DNA of 64,000 nucleotides from Verpa conica. Lineage: Eukaryota; Ascomycota; Pezizomycetes; Pezizales; Morchellaceae. Of the stretch, positions 22,160 to 32,395 are shown piece after piece. The notes beneath the pieces are model-generated. The model searched no databases, was not told where the DNA came from, and was given only the letters and a program-made list of their open reading frames with translations. Location of the stretch: the NCBI GenBank assembly GCA_033030425.1, contig JAUFSD010000010.1, positions 372,001 through 436,000 on the forward strand. The letters run 5' to 3'. Numbering within the stretch: position 1 is the first letter of the stretch; each line of letters starts with the position of its first letter. Position numbers and translations under genes: made by a program.

Positions 22160-22500
22160 CAAAGCCGTAGGGAATGGGAGCCCTTAGGGGATCAAAAACT
22201 AGTCTAAACTAAATTTAGTTCTTATGGGAAAATGCAGCCCATGGGGAATGAGAGTCCGTAGGGAATACAAGTCCGTAGGGGATACAAGTCCGTAGGGGAT
22301 TAAGGCCCGTGAGGGATAGGAGCCCGTAGGGGATTCCGAACTCTAGCTAATTCTAAGTTTAGTTTTGATATAAAAAAACAACCCATAGGGAATAGGAGCC
22401 CGTAGGGGGTAGAATTCCGCAGGGGATTGAAAACTCTTGCTTAATTTTGATATGAAAGGTCAAGCCCATGAGGAATAAAAGCCCATAGGGGATTAAAAAA
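22160..22500. repeat. 17-bp minisatellite
   Basis: An array of degenerate 17-mers of the form CCGTAGGGGATACAAGT (often GGAATRRRAGCCCGTAG), most regular at 22245-22335 and interrupted by AT-rich spacers. More than a dozen recognisable units. Confidence 0.75.
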
Positions 22501-23577
22501 CTCTATAAATAACCTTAGATCCACATCACCAAATCTCGCTATTACCAAGATGTTACACATAGTAAATAGTAGAAGGATTAGCCACAAAGCCCTGCTCGCA
22601 GACCGATTTTCTTTACCGTCCGCTACAGTGACAGCGGGCAAAGACCAGATAGAGCCTTAAGTGATAGCATGTTCCCAAACCAATCTCTTTTGAGGGGGTA
22701 GCGATTTCTTAGATAGGCTATTACCAAACCCTTTCAGTCCACCAACGAGTCTCCCCAACTCACCGATATAATAAGCCCTTTAACACAGTCAAACTTAACG
22801 ATAACGAGGAAGCCTAATACCACACCGGAAAAACTAAGCAAGTACATACCTACCATAAAATTTTAATAGTAAATTTAAAATATCGGCTACTCTGGGAACC
22901 ATTTTTCTCCAAAAGATGGCCTCAACGTACCTACCATCTAAGGCTTCTACACCGTCCTTAGGAGCGACACGGTCCCCGTTCCTAGCCTATGGGGAAAATA
23001 CACTATTCAGAATTTCCAAATTTTAGTGTTATAGTTCCTAGGCAGAAATGATGAGCGCGACTTGAAAACACCAAAAACAGTCATCTTTTGTGGCTTGGGA
23101 GTTTTTCCTGCAGCGCAATTAAGGCTAAATAGTAATGAAAGTTGGTGGGATTGGTATCTAAAGGCATGAATAACCCATGGATGCCCTCTTAGAAAATTGA
23201 AACGTATTTAGTGTTACGTGATTTAATTAAAATATCGTGAAGCTAGTCTTGCACTGGCATGACAACACGGGAATTTGTATAGGAATTTAATTACTAAATT
23301 CCTCTAGTTTTTTAAATTACTTTTATTCTAATCTATATCAACCATGCAAAGGAAGTGACTTGATCTATAATTCGGAGATAGTTAGTTGGTATGAAAGTGA
23401 ATTGATACCTAGGCATTGATATATATATGACTTTAATCAATTTAATTACTATTACCGTTTCATTTCACAGATGGTCATTTTGGGTGTTTTCTTCGCTAGC
23501 GCTCATCATTCCCCCCCGATTCTATACAAAGAAATAAACATACATATATAAAAAACCAATAAGAAAACATAAGTGAA
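22501..23577. other. gene-free AT-rich stretch 3' of the recombinase gene
   Basis: I see no supported gene. If the recombinase belongs to a large mobile element, this would be interior DNA. Confidence 0.4.
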
Positions 23578-25863
23578 TCAATAACATACCCCATGGATTT
23601 TAGCTGCATGAGATTTAAAATGGTTGAGGTTATCCAAATACACGGCACAACAAGGGTGTGGGCATTGAATAGGCCCGCCTGAAAAGTCGAGATACTTAAA
23701 GTGGGTATTCTCCATATGCCTCTTCAGAACATCTACCCGATTGAATATTGGGTGTCTATCTGGGATAGTCATATATTCGTTCCCTAAACAAAAGAGACAC
23801 TGTGAAGGCTCCAAAACGATTGATTCAGGGAGTACTCTGCGGCTGCTATCTACGTGCCTATCCTGCGGCTCCTGAAGCCGACAAAGCTTAACCAAATCTT
23901 CAAGAACAGCCCATCTATCAGGAACTGTAGATGTGTCAAAAAACGCTGCGACAACACGGGCTCGCTCCGGGAACTTATAGGACATCTGGTTAATAGGAGT
24001 TATGGTCTCGGATATACCCCCAGTCAACTGAGTCCGAATTTCGATGCCACTAATCTCCTTAAAGAATTTCTCTCTTTGTTCCTTGATGCTTGACCTCCGG
24101 AGTTTATGCCGTCGACACTCTATCGCTTTCAATAGCTCCCTGTGTTCTCCGTACAAACTAGTGCCCTTTGCCGCTGAGATTGTTTTGTGTGTTTGCTTAA
24201 TACGTGCTGATATTTCGAAACGCTTCTGCTTAAGTTCATCTAACCTAGGATCGTCTACGGTGATAGCAGGATCATATTTTGTAGGAGCTAATGGATCCAT
24301 TGAAGAACTCATAAACCCAACGGCTTTTATGAAGTGGACTTTCTCTTCTACGCCGTGTAGAAATAGCGACTGGAGGTCTCGTTGCACAGTTTGATTCTGG
24401 TAGAATCTGAAGACTCTTTTCTGGCTATGTCCCATTACTTGATTTTGTTGATCCTCAGTTATAGCACCTTCATACTAAATTAGTATAAGATCTACCAAGA
24501 AATTTCTTATATCCTTGACATACCATGAAATGAATCAGCACATCCCCTCCGCATACAATAAGGCGTCACAGTATCCTTAAAGCCAGCATCTACACTACTG
24601 GATTTCAATCCTTGGGAATACTGCGTAGCTGTTAGGGCTCTATGAGAGGATGTCCTTGGGCCATAAGGTTTCTTCTCTGCTGGACGGAAAATTGGGATCT
24701 CATCCATATCTGGCTTCCAACTCAGTTCAAGACATTTGCGGCGCTCGGGAACCTTCAGCGCTTTTAGTGTAGCTATATCTGGTACGTCTGCAAAAGCCTG
24801 GTCTGCAAAGGCAAGAGCCAAGAACATCAAGACAGGACAGAATACCAAGTTGTCATCTCTCTCGTGAAAGATGAACTTTGTCCTAGAATGCCTAATTAGA
24901 CAAAAATACTTAGAGTTAAGAGGAGGGTTGACTTACGGTGCTGAACGACTGATGAATACTTGTTTTCCATCCGCCCTCTCTCTCTTGCCCTTATATAGTC
25001 GGCAAGTTATCTCCACAAGAATAACAGTATCGCGTTGTCCCGGAGGTGCCTCGGTGTCTGGGAATAAGATAATACGAATATCCTGCTAGCGTCAGAAAAA
25101 CTACCCTTAGGGATTAACTCTTAATTACTTACTTTATATTTTAAGGCTTCGTTTGTCTTACTATATCCTGAAGATTCAACAATAGCTCCCGGCCTCCCTG
25201 CACAATACGCAATGATTTCTGTTATCAAGTGCTTCTGAATGCGGTCACGCTCAATTGCTTCTTTACGATTACTATAGCCCCAAAGGTGTAGGAGCCAATG
25301 AAAAAGGTCCTGGCTACTAAAAACCGGTTTCTCTTTCTGACCCGTGGAGAGTCCGTATGTTATCGGCAGTTCGTTTTGAATATACTATATGTGTTAGCTT
25401 TGACAAAGCGCAAAGGTCTAGTTAGTTTTCTACTTGCCTTCAAAACGTCACCTGATACATCTCCGTCTAAGGATTTCCCCGCATCTCGCAAATAAATTTG
25501 TCGAAGACCTGCCCAGTACGATATCATGCTACTCACACAGAGGACTTTGCTATCCTCAATGTACCACTCCAAGAATGCCTTAAAAATACTGGCATCTTGG
25601 TTCAATAGACATTCCTTGGGATCCACCTGTAACTCATCCACACAGAAGCTACGTAGTAGGGTCAGCTAATAGCTAAATGATATGAGAGGATTTACTAGTA
25701 CATACTTCTCCCAGCGCTTTTCTATTTTTCTCATGATATCTAGGGTTGAAGGTGCAAGTAGCTTTCTCGCAGATTTATGCTCTGCAAGTTCCTTGGTTCT
25801 CTTCTGAAAATGCCCGGGCTGTCTTTTTACTCCGCAGCGTGTTTTTGTATCTTGGATAACCAT
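23578..25863 (-). CDS. DUF3435 tyrosine recombinase (Starship-captain-like), intact
   Basis: Six exons (25863-25706, 25648-25438, 25384-25133, 25085-24937, 24891-24524, 24467-23578) splice to 675 aa with no break. Introns are 45-57 nt; the second has a GC-AG boundary with the typical AAG|GCAAGT donor. The order is: basic N-terminus; helical SAM-like region (ELQVDPKECLLNQD, FKAFLEWYIEDSKV); then the catalytic domain with CAGRPGAIVES (Arg ~187), KFIFHERDDNLVFCP, TPYCMRRGC (Arg ~371/372), VMGHSQKRVFRFYQNQ (His ~393, Tyr ~402). After it come a long helix and two C-terminal zinc-finger-like units (CLFC with H-x4-H; CPHPC with HFKSHAAKIH). These residues match the DUF3435 family, a tyrosine recombinase superfamily that includes the captains mobilising Starship elements. 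All recognisable catalytic residues are present, so activity is plausible. DUF3435 genes also exist outside Starships. Confidence 0.85.
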
Positions 25864-26285
25864 CGCTATAGGGTAAATTATTTTGGTTCGAAATCTCGGT
25901 GTTGTTGAAAACTTGAAAGGTACTGTGGAAAGGTCAATTGGGGATATGTGTATATAATTTAGGGGTGAAGCCTAATTATAAACAACTATGTGGAAATGAT
26001 CATATGTCTGTGATTATACACCACTTATCGGTGAAATTACGGCCACTTGCCGGTGAACATGGCCACAGCTGCCTGTGAAAATAAACTATTTCTGTCTACT
26101 CAAAGAATCACGTGGACAGTCTTGGCGTGATTTGTGAATAACCGGCTAAACATAAAATATAAAGCAGCGTGAGAAGATTCTACCCTAGAGAAAGAGGGTA
26201 TGTCTAAAAACAAGTTCTAAAAGTCCAGGAGCGGCCCGCCATTGTCAAAAATCGGCACACTTTCCACCTGTTCAAAGATCAAGGA
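25864..26285. promoter_or_regulatory. 5' flank of the recombinase gene
   Basis: AT-rich upstream DNA containing three short imperfect repeats, CGGTGAAATTACGGCCACTT, GCCGGTGAACATGGCCACAG and GCCTGTGAAAA, at 26028-26082. Promoter function is an inference from position only. Confidence 0.3.
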
Positions 26286-26618
26286 GGATAGCTGATAGGC
26301 GGTTTCATATATGAGTCACGTGGTTTTTCCTATTTGCTAGGTTTGAGGATCCAGGTAAAAGGCATACCATATGAGGATTTAGGGTTTTCTCTTTCAGAAG
26401 CATATATCGATAGATCTATCTCTTTTAGACAATCAATTCAGAAGGTTATTACCACAGACTTTTAAGTACAATATATTGATTGGATAATCTAAGAGAGATA
26501 GAGACATATCGATATATGTTCCGAAACCCCTAAATCCCATATGGGACGCCTTTCCTGGACCTCTAAATAGCGAATAAAAAGCACGTGACTCATATCCGTG
26601 ATCCTCCATCAGCTATCC
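26286..26618. repeat. 333-bp foldback (long hairpin)
   Basis: The left arm (26286-26437) and right arm (26475-26618) are imperfect reverse complements with a ~37-nt loop. Matching blocks in order from the outside are GGATAGCTGAT, ATATGAGTCACGTG, TCCAGG, CCATATG then GATTTAGGG, CATATATCGATA, TCTATCTCT, and ATCAAT. It stands about 420 bp upstream of the recombinase start codon. Confidence 0.8.
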
Positions 26619-26639
26619 ATATTAGGAAGCGTCTTCTTA

Positions 26640-27660
26640 TTTCAGCATTTCAGCGTGATGATGGGTTCCGCTAGTCAATGCGGTACTCTACATAATGGGA
26701 TGTGGGAGGTAAAAAGTGGCGAAATACCTAACTTGTAAAGATAATTCCTACCCCCAACTGAGAAAATAAAATACAAGAAAACATTTCCCCCGGTGTAGCG
26801 AGCGGCAAAAGCACTGTTCTCGGATAGCCAAGCTTTGTTTACTTATAGTCGTCGAGCATTTCCAGAATATGATAAGAGGGCCACACAATGTAGATCAGGT
26901 GTGGGACTGGCATCGAATGACGTATAATTTTATTATAAGAAAATTAGGAGACCTAGTAGAGAAGGACAGAGAAATGCTGAGAAAGAATGGAAAGCTCGGC
27001 CTAAGCCTCAAACTCATTTTCTCTATTTGCAGCAATAATAGCAGCGAGGCATAGCTAACTCAATAATGAGATCAGCCGAGAGATCAAGCCATTTCTGAAC
27101 CACAGCCACTCTAACTTTTGCATCTGCAAAATCCTATTCATATAAGGAGAAGGAGGGCAACGCATTGTTAAGAATTTGGCTACATTGTATTTATAATCAT
27201 GCCAAGTCTTCATAAAAGAAAAGAACCTGCATGTTGCCAAGACTTTATTTGCTCATAATGGAAAGGGAATACTTTAGAGCGCAGAACACGCTCCCTATGT
27301 CAATCCCACCCTTGAGGTCTTTACCCCGTTCTTTAACTACCAGAAGTGGTTCGTAATCTTCAAGATATCAGTCCTGCTCGGCTTGCAAAAGGTGAATCAC
27401 TACGGCTTTCTCGGCCTTTCTCTCGGTAGGGCTAGTGAATAAGTGGTAAGAAAGTTTGGTGCCGGAATAACCATCTAATAAGTATATACAGATAACCTGC
27501 ATATGCACTGTGCACTTAAAGTGATTTGATTGGTTGTTTTCGGTGTTTTTGTTTCATTTGTATGTTCTGTTTCATCATGGAAACAGGTTTTGTTCTGGAT
27601 CCTCTGACTTCATTCCCAGGCCCCCAATGACGTATTATCTCTAGGCCTTAAGCAAGCAGT
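26640..27660. other. stretch without a supported gene
   Basis: Contains the diverged repeat copy at 26841-26876 (related to 18341). A TATATAAG box near 27660 is followed by a (CTACCT)n run at about 27697-27721, but no gene follows that I can support. Confidence 0.4.
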
Positions 27661-27869
27661 ATATAAGCCCACAGCCCACTAGGAAACTCTCAATCTCTAC
27701 CTCTACCTCTACCTCTACCTAGCATCAGGCTCTAACTCCAGTGAAGGCTAACCTAAACACTTTTACAGGTAGATACTAATCATACTAATTATATACAGAA
27801 GGAGGGCAGGAGGATACTAGTGAAGTGGGGGTTACTAAGTGCCCGGCTGGCGGGTACATAAGCGCTAGA

Positions 27870-28010
27870 GAGTGGGAGAGGGGGGGATAGAGAGGGGGGG
27901 ATAGAGAGGGGGATAGAGAAGGGGATAGAGAGGGGGATAGAGAGGGGGGGATAGAGGGGGAGTGAAAGAGGAGAGGGAGCGAGAGAAGAGAGAGGAGGGG
28001 GGCAGGGTTT
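27870..28010. repeat. purine-rich minisatellite
   Basis: About ten units of GGATAGAGAGGGG-type sequence, almost all purine on the plus strand, grading into GAGGGAGCGAGAGAAGAG. Confidence 0.8.
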
Positions 28011-28295
28011 ACTCCATACTAGAATATATAGATATGAATCCTATTTTAATACCAGAGGGTCTCGAGCATCCGGCCTTCGGCCGGATACCCACTTGTAGGT
28101 ATATAACACCCCCGAAAAATAGGAGATTTCCCTTTGTGCATCAATAGTTTCAAATTACGAGTTCCTACTAGTATGAGTAGAACATCAACAAATAGAAATA
28201 TTAATACATGTAATAACAGCGCATGGTTAAACTTTATTATTTCGTTATGTTATAGCTTCAAAGCTCAATATTCAGCTGTCTATAGTTTGTACATC

Positions 28296-28777
28296 TTACA
28301 GCTTCTTAACCGTAACTTCATCCGACTGAAACACACCCGCCATATCCTCCGATCCATATGCCTCGAGCATCTCAGCCGTAATACTGTCCTTCTCCACCGA
28401 CCAAGCGCTCATCCACCTCCCTTCCACCCTCACTCTATACGATTTACCACCCTCAAATGGAACTCTGGTAGTTCAATCTCAGCCGTAACCTCCTCTTTCA
28501 ACGGGATCTCAACAAGATCTGTCCTCGGGGGCGGTGTCACACGGCGAAACATAATTTTGTTTCCCTCGATTATCCCCTCACCGGGACCTCCAACCCCAAT
28601 CGCTTTAACGATACCCAGAAAAGCGGCTTTCTTGTCTAGTGGAGTGTTCCATGTGAGAACAGTTATCGGGTACGATATAGGGTTTGAGACTACTACGGTA
28701 AGCTTTAGGATATCGTCTTGTTTAAGCTCGGGTTGTGGGGTGGAGATCCGGACAATGAGTGATGAAGGCGCCGACAT
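28296..28777 (-). pseudogene. conserved ascomycete protein, single frameshift
   Basis: From the ATG at 28777 the frame encodes a beta-rich protein with LTVVVSNPISYPITVLTWNT, PLDKKAAFLGIV, RRVTPPPRTDLVEI and KEEVTAEIELPE, which resembles an uncharacterised Pezizomycotina family with the same PITVLTWDTPLD-type core. That frame stops shortly after 28460. A +1/-1 shift at about 28460 restores it with PFEGGKSYRVRVEGRWMSAW and MLEAYGSEDMAGVFQSDE, ending at the TAA at 28298-28296. The total length would be about 160 aa. The gap is too short for an intron, so this is a frameshifted gene or a sequencing error. No function is known to me. Confidence 0.6.
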
Positions 28778-28949
28778 TGAGAACCTGGTTGTAGTAGAGT
28801 ATGAGGAAACGCTTCTGAAGTAAAAGAATATCGAAATAAAGGCGACAGTAGCTAAGATGATTGAATTTTTTTAAACTCATCTGCTCCCGCTCACCATTTT
28901 TGAAGACCAATGCTGTGTTAGTTGAGGCAAAAAACAAGCTGGCGAACAA

Positions 28950-31655
28950 GAAAAAAAGAAAACTCTACAGCTACGGCAAAGTCGGTGATGATGTAGTTTT
29001 CCGCACCGCCATGATTATAAGATGTGAAACTACCTTCCACATATAGAACTTCACCTAACAAGCAGGTGCAGTTACTGGTCTCTTGAAGGTGTTGAAAAAA
29101 GCAAACTGAGATTCGGATAACGGCGATCTCCTAGCGAGATTCAAGCGAACCCTCTTAGTGGTGGCGTTGCGCCACGAAAACCCTATCTCAACGTTCATTC
29201 GAGATCTTTGTCCTCTCCTTCTCTTCTTCTCTATGTTCTTGGTGTTTGCGCTGGAAAGGTAATGTTTCATCTAATGTTTTGGTGCGTGGGAATCCTATAG
29301 GGTTACTTCAGCTAACGAAATACATAAGCAGGATCAGGATATACACAAAATACATACGCGAATCCGATAACACGACAAGGCTTTCTTATTGTTTCTGGAA
29401 TTGTTTTGGTATAAACTTTCGGCAGAGTTTGCTTTATGGGGGCAGCTGGGTCTGGGTATAATAGCTCGGGAGCTGGAAAGAATTACGTGCTTGTCTTAGA
29501 AACGATACCACGTACTCAACCATGGAAAGGTCAGCTCAGCGCAAACGGTCTTTTCCCCTCCCCCGAGTTCGGCGGTCCGTTGTGCGCCCGGGGGAAACTA
29601 GATGTCAACGCTATATGAGGATAGCGCTTATGAGAGATAATTAACTCATGTTTGGCTGTAAGAAAGCCTTGCGGGTTCATCTGAAGATCTTCTCATCATC
29701 TCTATTTGGAAATGTCGATAATTTGGTCCTGATGATATGTATTATCGATAGCCCCACTCCCCCTATAGAATACGAGGTGGCTGATCCTGGAGTTGTAGTT
29801 TCTCACCGGGATAGATTAATATTCACATATTTCGATGAGCAACTAACCTCCCAGTACTCAAGTGATTCAATAACTCCCGAGAACTGGGCTGGGCAGCCTA
29901 TCAGAACCTCTATAGGTAAGGCGAACAGCATACCCAGTATCCAGGTTTTAGTCCGTGCTGCCGTTGTTTTCCCTAGCGCCCTTGCTGCGAATCTTGGCCT
30001 CTAGAGCACCCCAATTCATGCCATAACTCGACTCGCTTCGTGTGGCACAACATGCTACAAGGGAGATGACATCGTAAAAAATCAAAGAGAACATGTCTTT
30101 GCCCCGCCGAAAAACATAAACTTGCCGAGGCTTACGATAATATGTTGAAGGCTGAGCTTACGATCGGATACGGAGCCGTTTCACTGCCGGTGCAGCTGCT
30201 AGATCTTATGGAGATATTCTGCAGCCGAGCTGTGGTATGATGGTAGCATGTAGTGATCATATGCCGTTCTTACTTCGCTTACAGCCGTACCAAGAACTAT
30301 ATGCTCACTTGTGTTACTATGAGGTTTAGGACTGGGTTCGAAATTGAAAGTTCTTTCTTGCTCTTTTCTCTCAAGTATAGAAAGGGATTATTATTCATGG
30401 GTGGTTTTCTACCTAACGTTTTACAGCTTTAATTGCCCGGGTATTCTGAACGCGGGGGTCCGATCCCACGTTCTGATTTGAAATATCTGCTTACCCCCTG
30501 TGATGACGGGGTATTCCTATATGACGCTCTGCATTGTTCATCCCAACTCTATCTGCAAGTAGTACTGAGCACGGGGGCGGTTTTTTCTTCAGATGACAAA
30601 ATCCATTTTAGCCGGAATCTCAAGGCTGAAATCCCTCAAATTAACTTTATTAGAAATAAACTATTTGGTTCTATGCATCATCACCGGCGAGAGAATCAAA
30701 GACGATACCCAACTAGTCGGAGTGACGATTAGGTATTTTTCAATTAATTTTGTCCAGCTTCGCGCCTTTGGGGGCCAATAAAAACGGAAAACAGGTATCA
30801 GTTTAGCGCCAGTTGGGTATTACGTTTCTGGACAAGTGCGCTATAATATTTGATCAGTCTCTAGTACTATCTAAATAAATGTTAGGACCTTGTGGGAAAG
30901 AGTTGACTTTAGAAAATACTCATTCAGGGCAAAACAGCCGTACAAGCATGTCATTTCCCCAGTACAGAACACCCAGCCTAGATCCTACAACCACTGATTC
31001 AGCCCAGCCTTACTCAGATACTTATAGCGCAATGACCTAATTCTTGGAATGTATATAGACTGGAGTGGTCAGCTCGGCCAACTAGATATAGTACTAGTAT
31101 GCGGATGGGGGGGTCACTGCGGACTGATCATCCTCCGTCACTCGCGCACGTGGGGGCATGTCTCTTCCCAGGTATATTGATTGTACTTGCCGAGAATGTT
31201 AATATAGAATACAAAGCTGGAATAACTAAACTATATTTTACTCGCCGGTTGATATGCTTGGCTGATCGCATGGATATGTAGGTCCCAGCCTTATATTCAG
31301 CGGGCCTGGGGGGGTGAGCCTGGCCAACGCCTATCTGTACCATGGATATAGTAGAGCATATGGTTCCACAAACGCGTTACATCAAGAGCCGCTTCAATCA
31401 CGTTATTCCTGAGAATGCGATAAACTTCCATGTACGTGGCACCGATGCGACATCTACCAATCAGGACGAGCTTCATGACTCTCGCCAAGACCGCCCCCCG
31501 TCGTCATGTAGAGCGATTACGATGCGCTCGTAAGAAACGGAAAGAAAAAAAAAAAAAGTTGAATAGCTGCCTGGTGACAAATGTATCAGCTGCGCGCAAG
31601 ATGGGCCCTACCAAAAACTAGCTGAAGTAAGTGCGGGAAGCTTGGTCGAATGAAA
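28950..31655. other. gene-poor stretch
   Basis: Several frames of 90-120 codons (for example 29648-30004 and 30433-30732 on the plus strand) have no recognisable motif or splice support; they may be relics. I see no repeats. Confidence 0.4.
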
Positions 31656-31659
31656 TGTG

Positions 31660-31668
31660 TATATAAAG
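31660..31668 (+). promoter_or_regulatory. TATA box of the secreted-protein gene
   Basis: TATATAAAG lies 112 bp upstream of the ATG at 31780, with a C/A-rich leader and a CAAAA context at the start codon. Confidence 0.6.
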
Positions 31669-31779
31669 GGCTTTCCGTGCAGCTCATTGAATCGATCCTC
31701 ATCCTCACAGATATCATAATCTACTCGCAGTATCATCCCAAGACCACAGCCAATCATCTCCCCCACCCCCGAATCAAAA

Positions 31780-32395
31780 ATGAAGTTCTCTACTGCTCTC
31801 TTTGGTCTCGTTGCCGCCGCTGCCTCGGTCTCTGCACAATGCCGTGTGTTCAGGTTCCAGGTCGTAAACTCCCCGTTTACCGACCTTAACGGCCTCTACC
31901 TTCAGAACACTAATGGGGCGGCTACTATTGGTAGCCCAACCGGCACTGAGATTAATGCCTACTTTGATGATGTCGCCCCTGTTCAACTCTATGTAAACGG
32001 AATCGATGGTGAGGGTGCGGACAGCCCCGCCCTGGTTCCTGTTGGTACTTCGGGCACCGAGCAATTGGTCTTCGGAGACTTTTTTATAGCTACTGTAAGA
32101 AACATTTCTTCTTTATCAACTAAATAGAGTTTACTAACTTAAATTTCTAGGCTCGCTACACTGATTGGGCCATCGAAGATGGTGTTTTAACCTATGGTGA
32201 TGTAGCTGATAGATTTGAAGCATTCCCATCTAGCAGCGGTGATGGAAGCTATAACGTAAGTTCTCATGAATCTCTAAAAATTTAGACAAGAAGCTGACTT
32301 GAATTCTTTTACTCCTAAAGATCTACTGGGTTCCAGAGGGTACTATTACTACAGCCAACGGTTTCGCAATTGACCTTCTACTCGAATGTCTTTGA
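31780..32395 (+). CDS. small secreted protein
   Basis: Exons 31780-32094, 32151-32255 and 32321-32395 join through 56-nt and 65-nt introns (both GTAAG donors, phase 0) to 164 aa. The N-terminus is a clear signal peptide, MKFSTALFGLVAAAASVSA, with likely cleavage before Gln-Cys. The mature protein has an acidic, beta-like composition (FRFQVVNSPFTDLNGLYLQN, TEINAYFDDVAPVQLYVNG, YNIYWVPEGTITTANGFAID). It has only two cysteines, one at each end, which could pair. No catalytic motif is seen. The NGLYL-type core resembles small secreted ascomycete proteins whose function is undetermined; I am not certain of the family. Secretion is well supported; an apoplastic or symbiosis role would be speculation. 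Confidence 0.8.

Noticed and set aside
25864..27000. A defined Starship 5' boundary with a target-site duplication
   Set aside because: No convincing pair of short direct repeats could be identified by eye, and the other end is unknown; left as a hypothesis in the findings.
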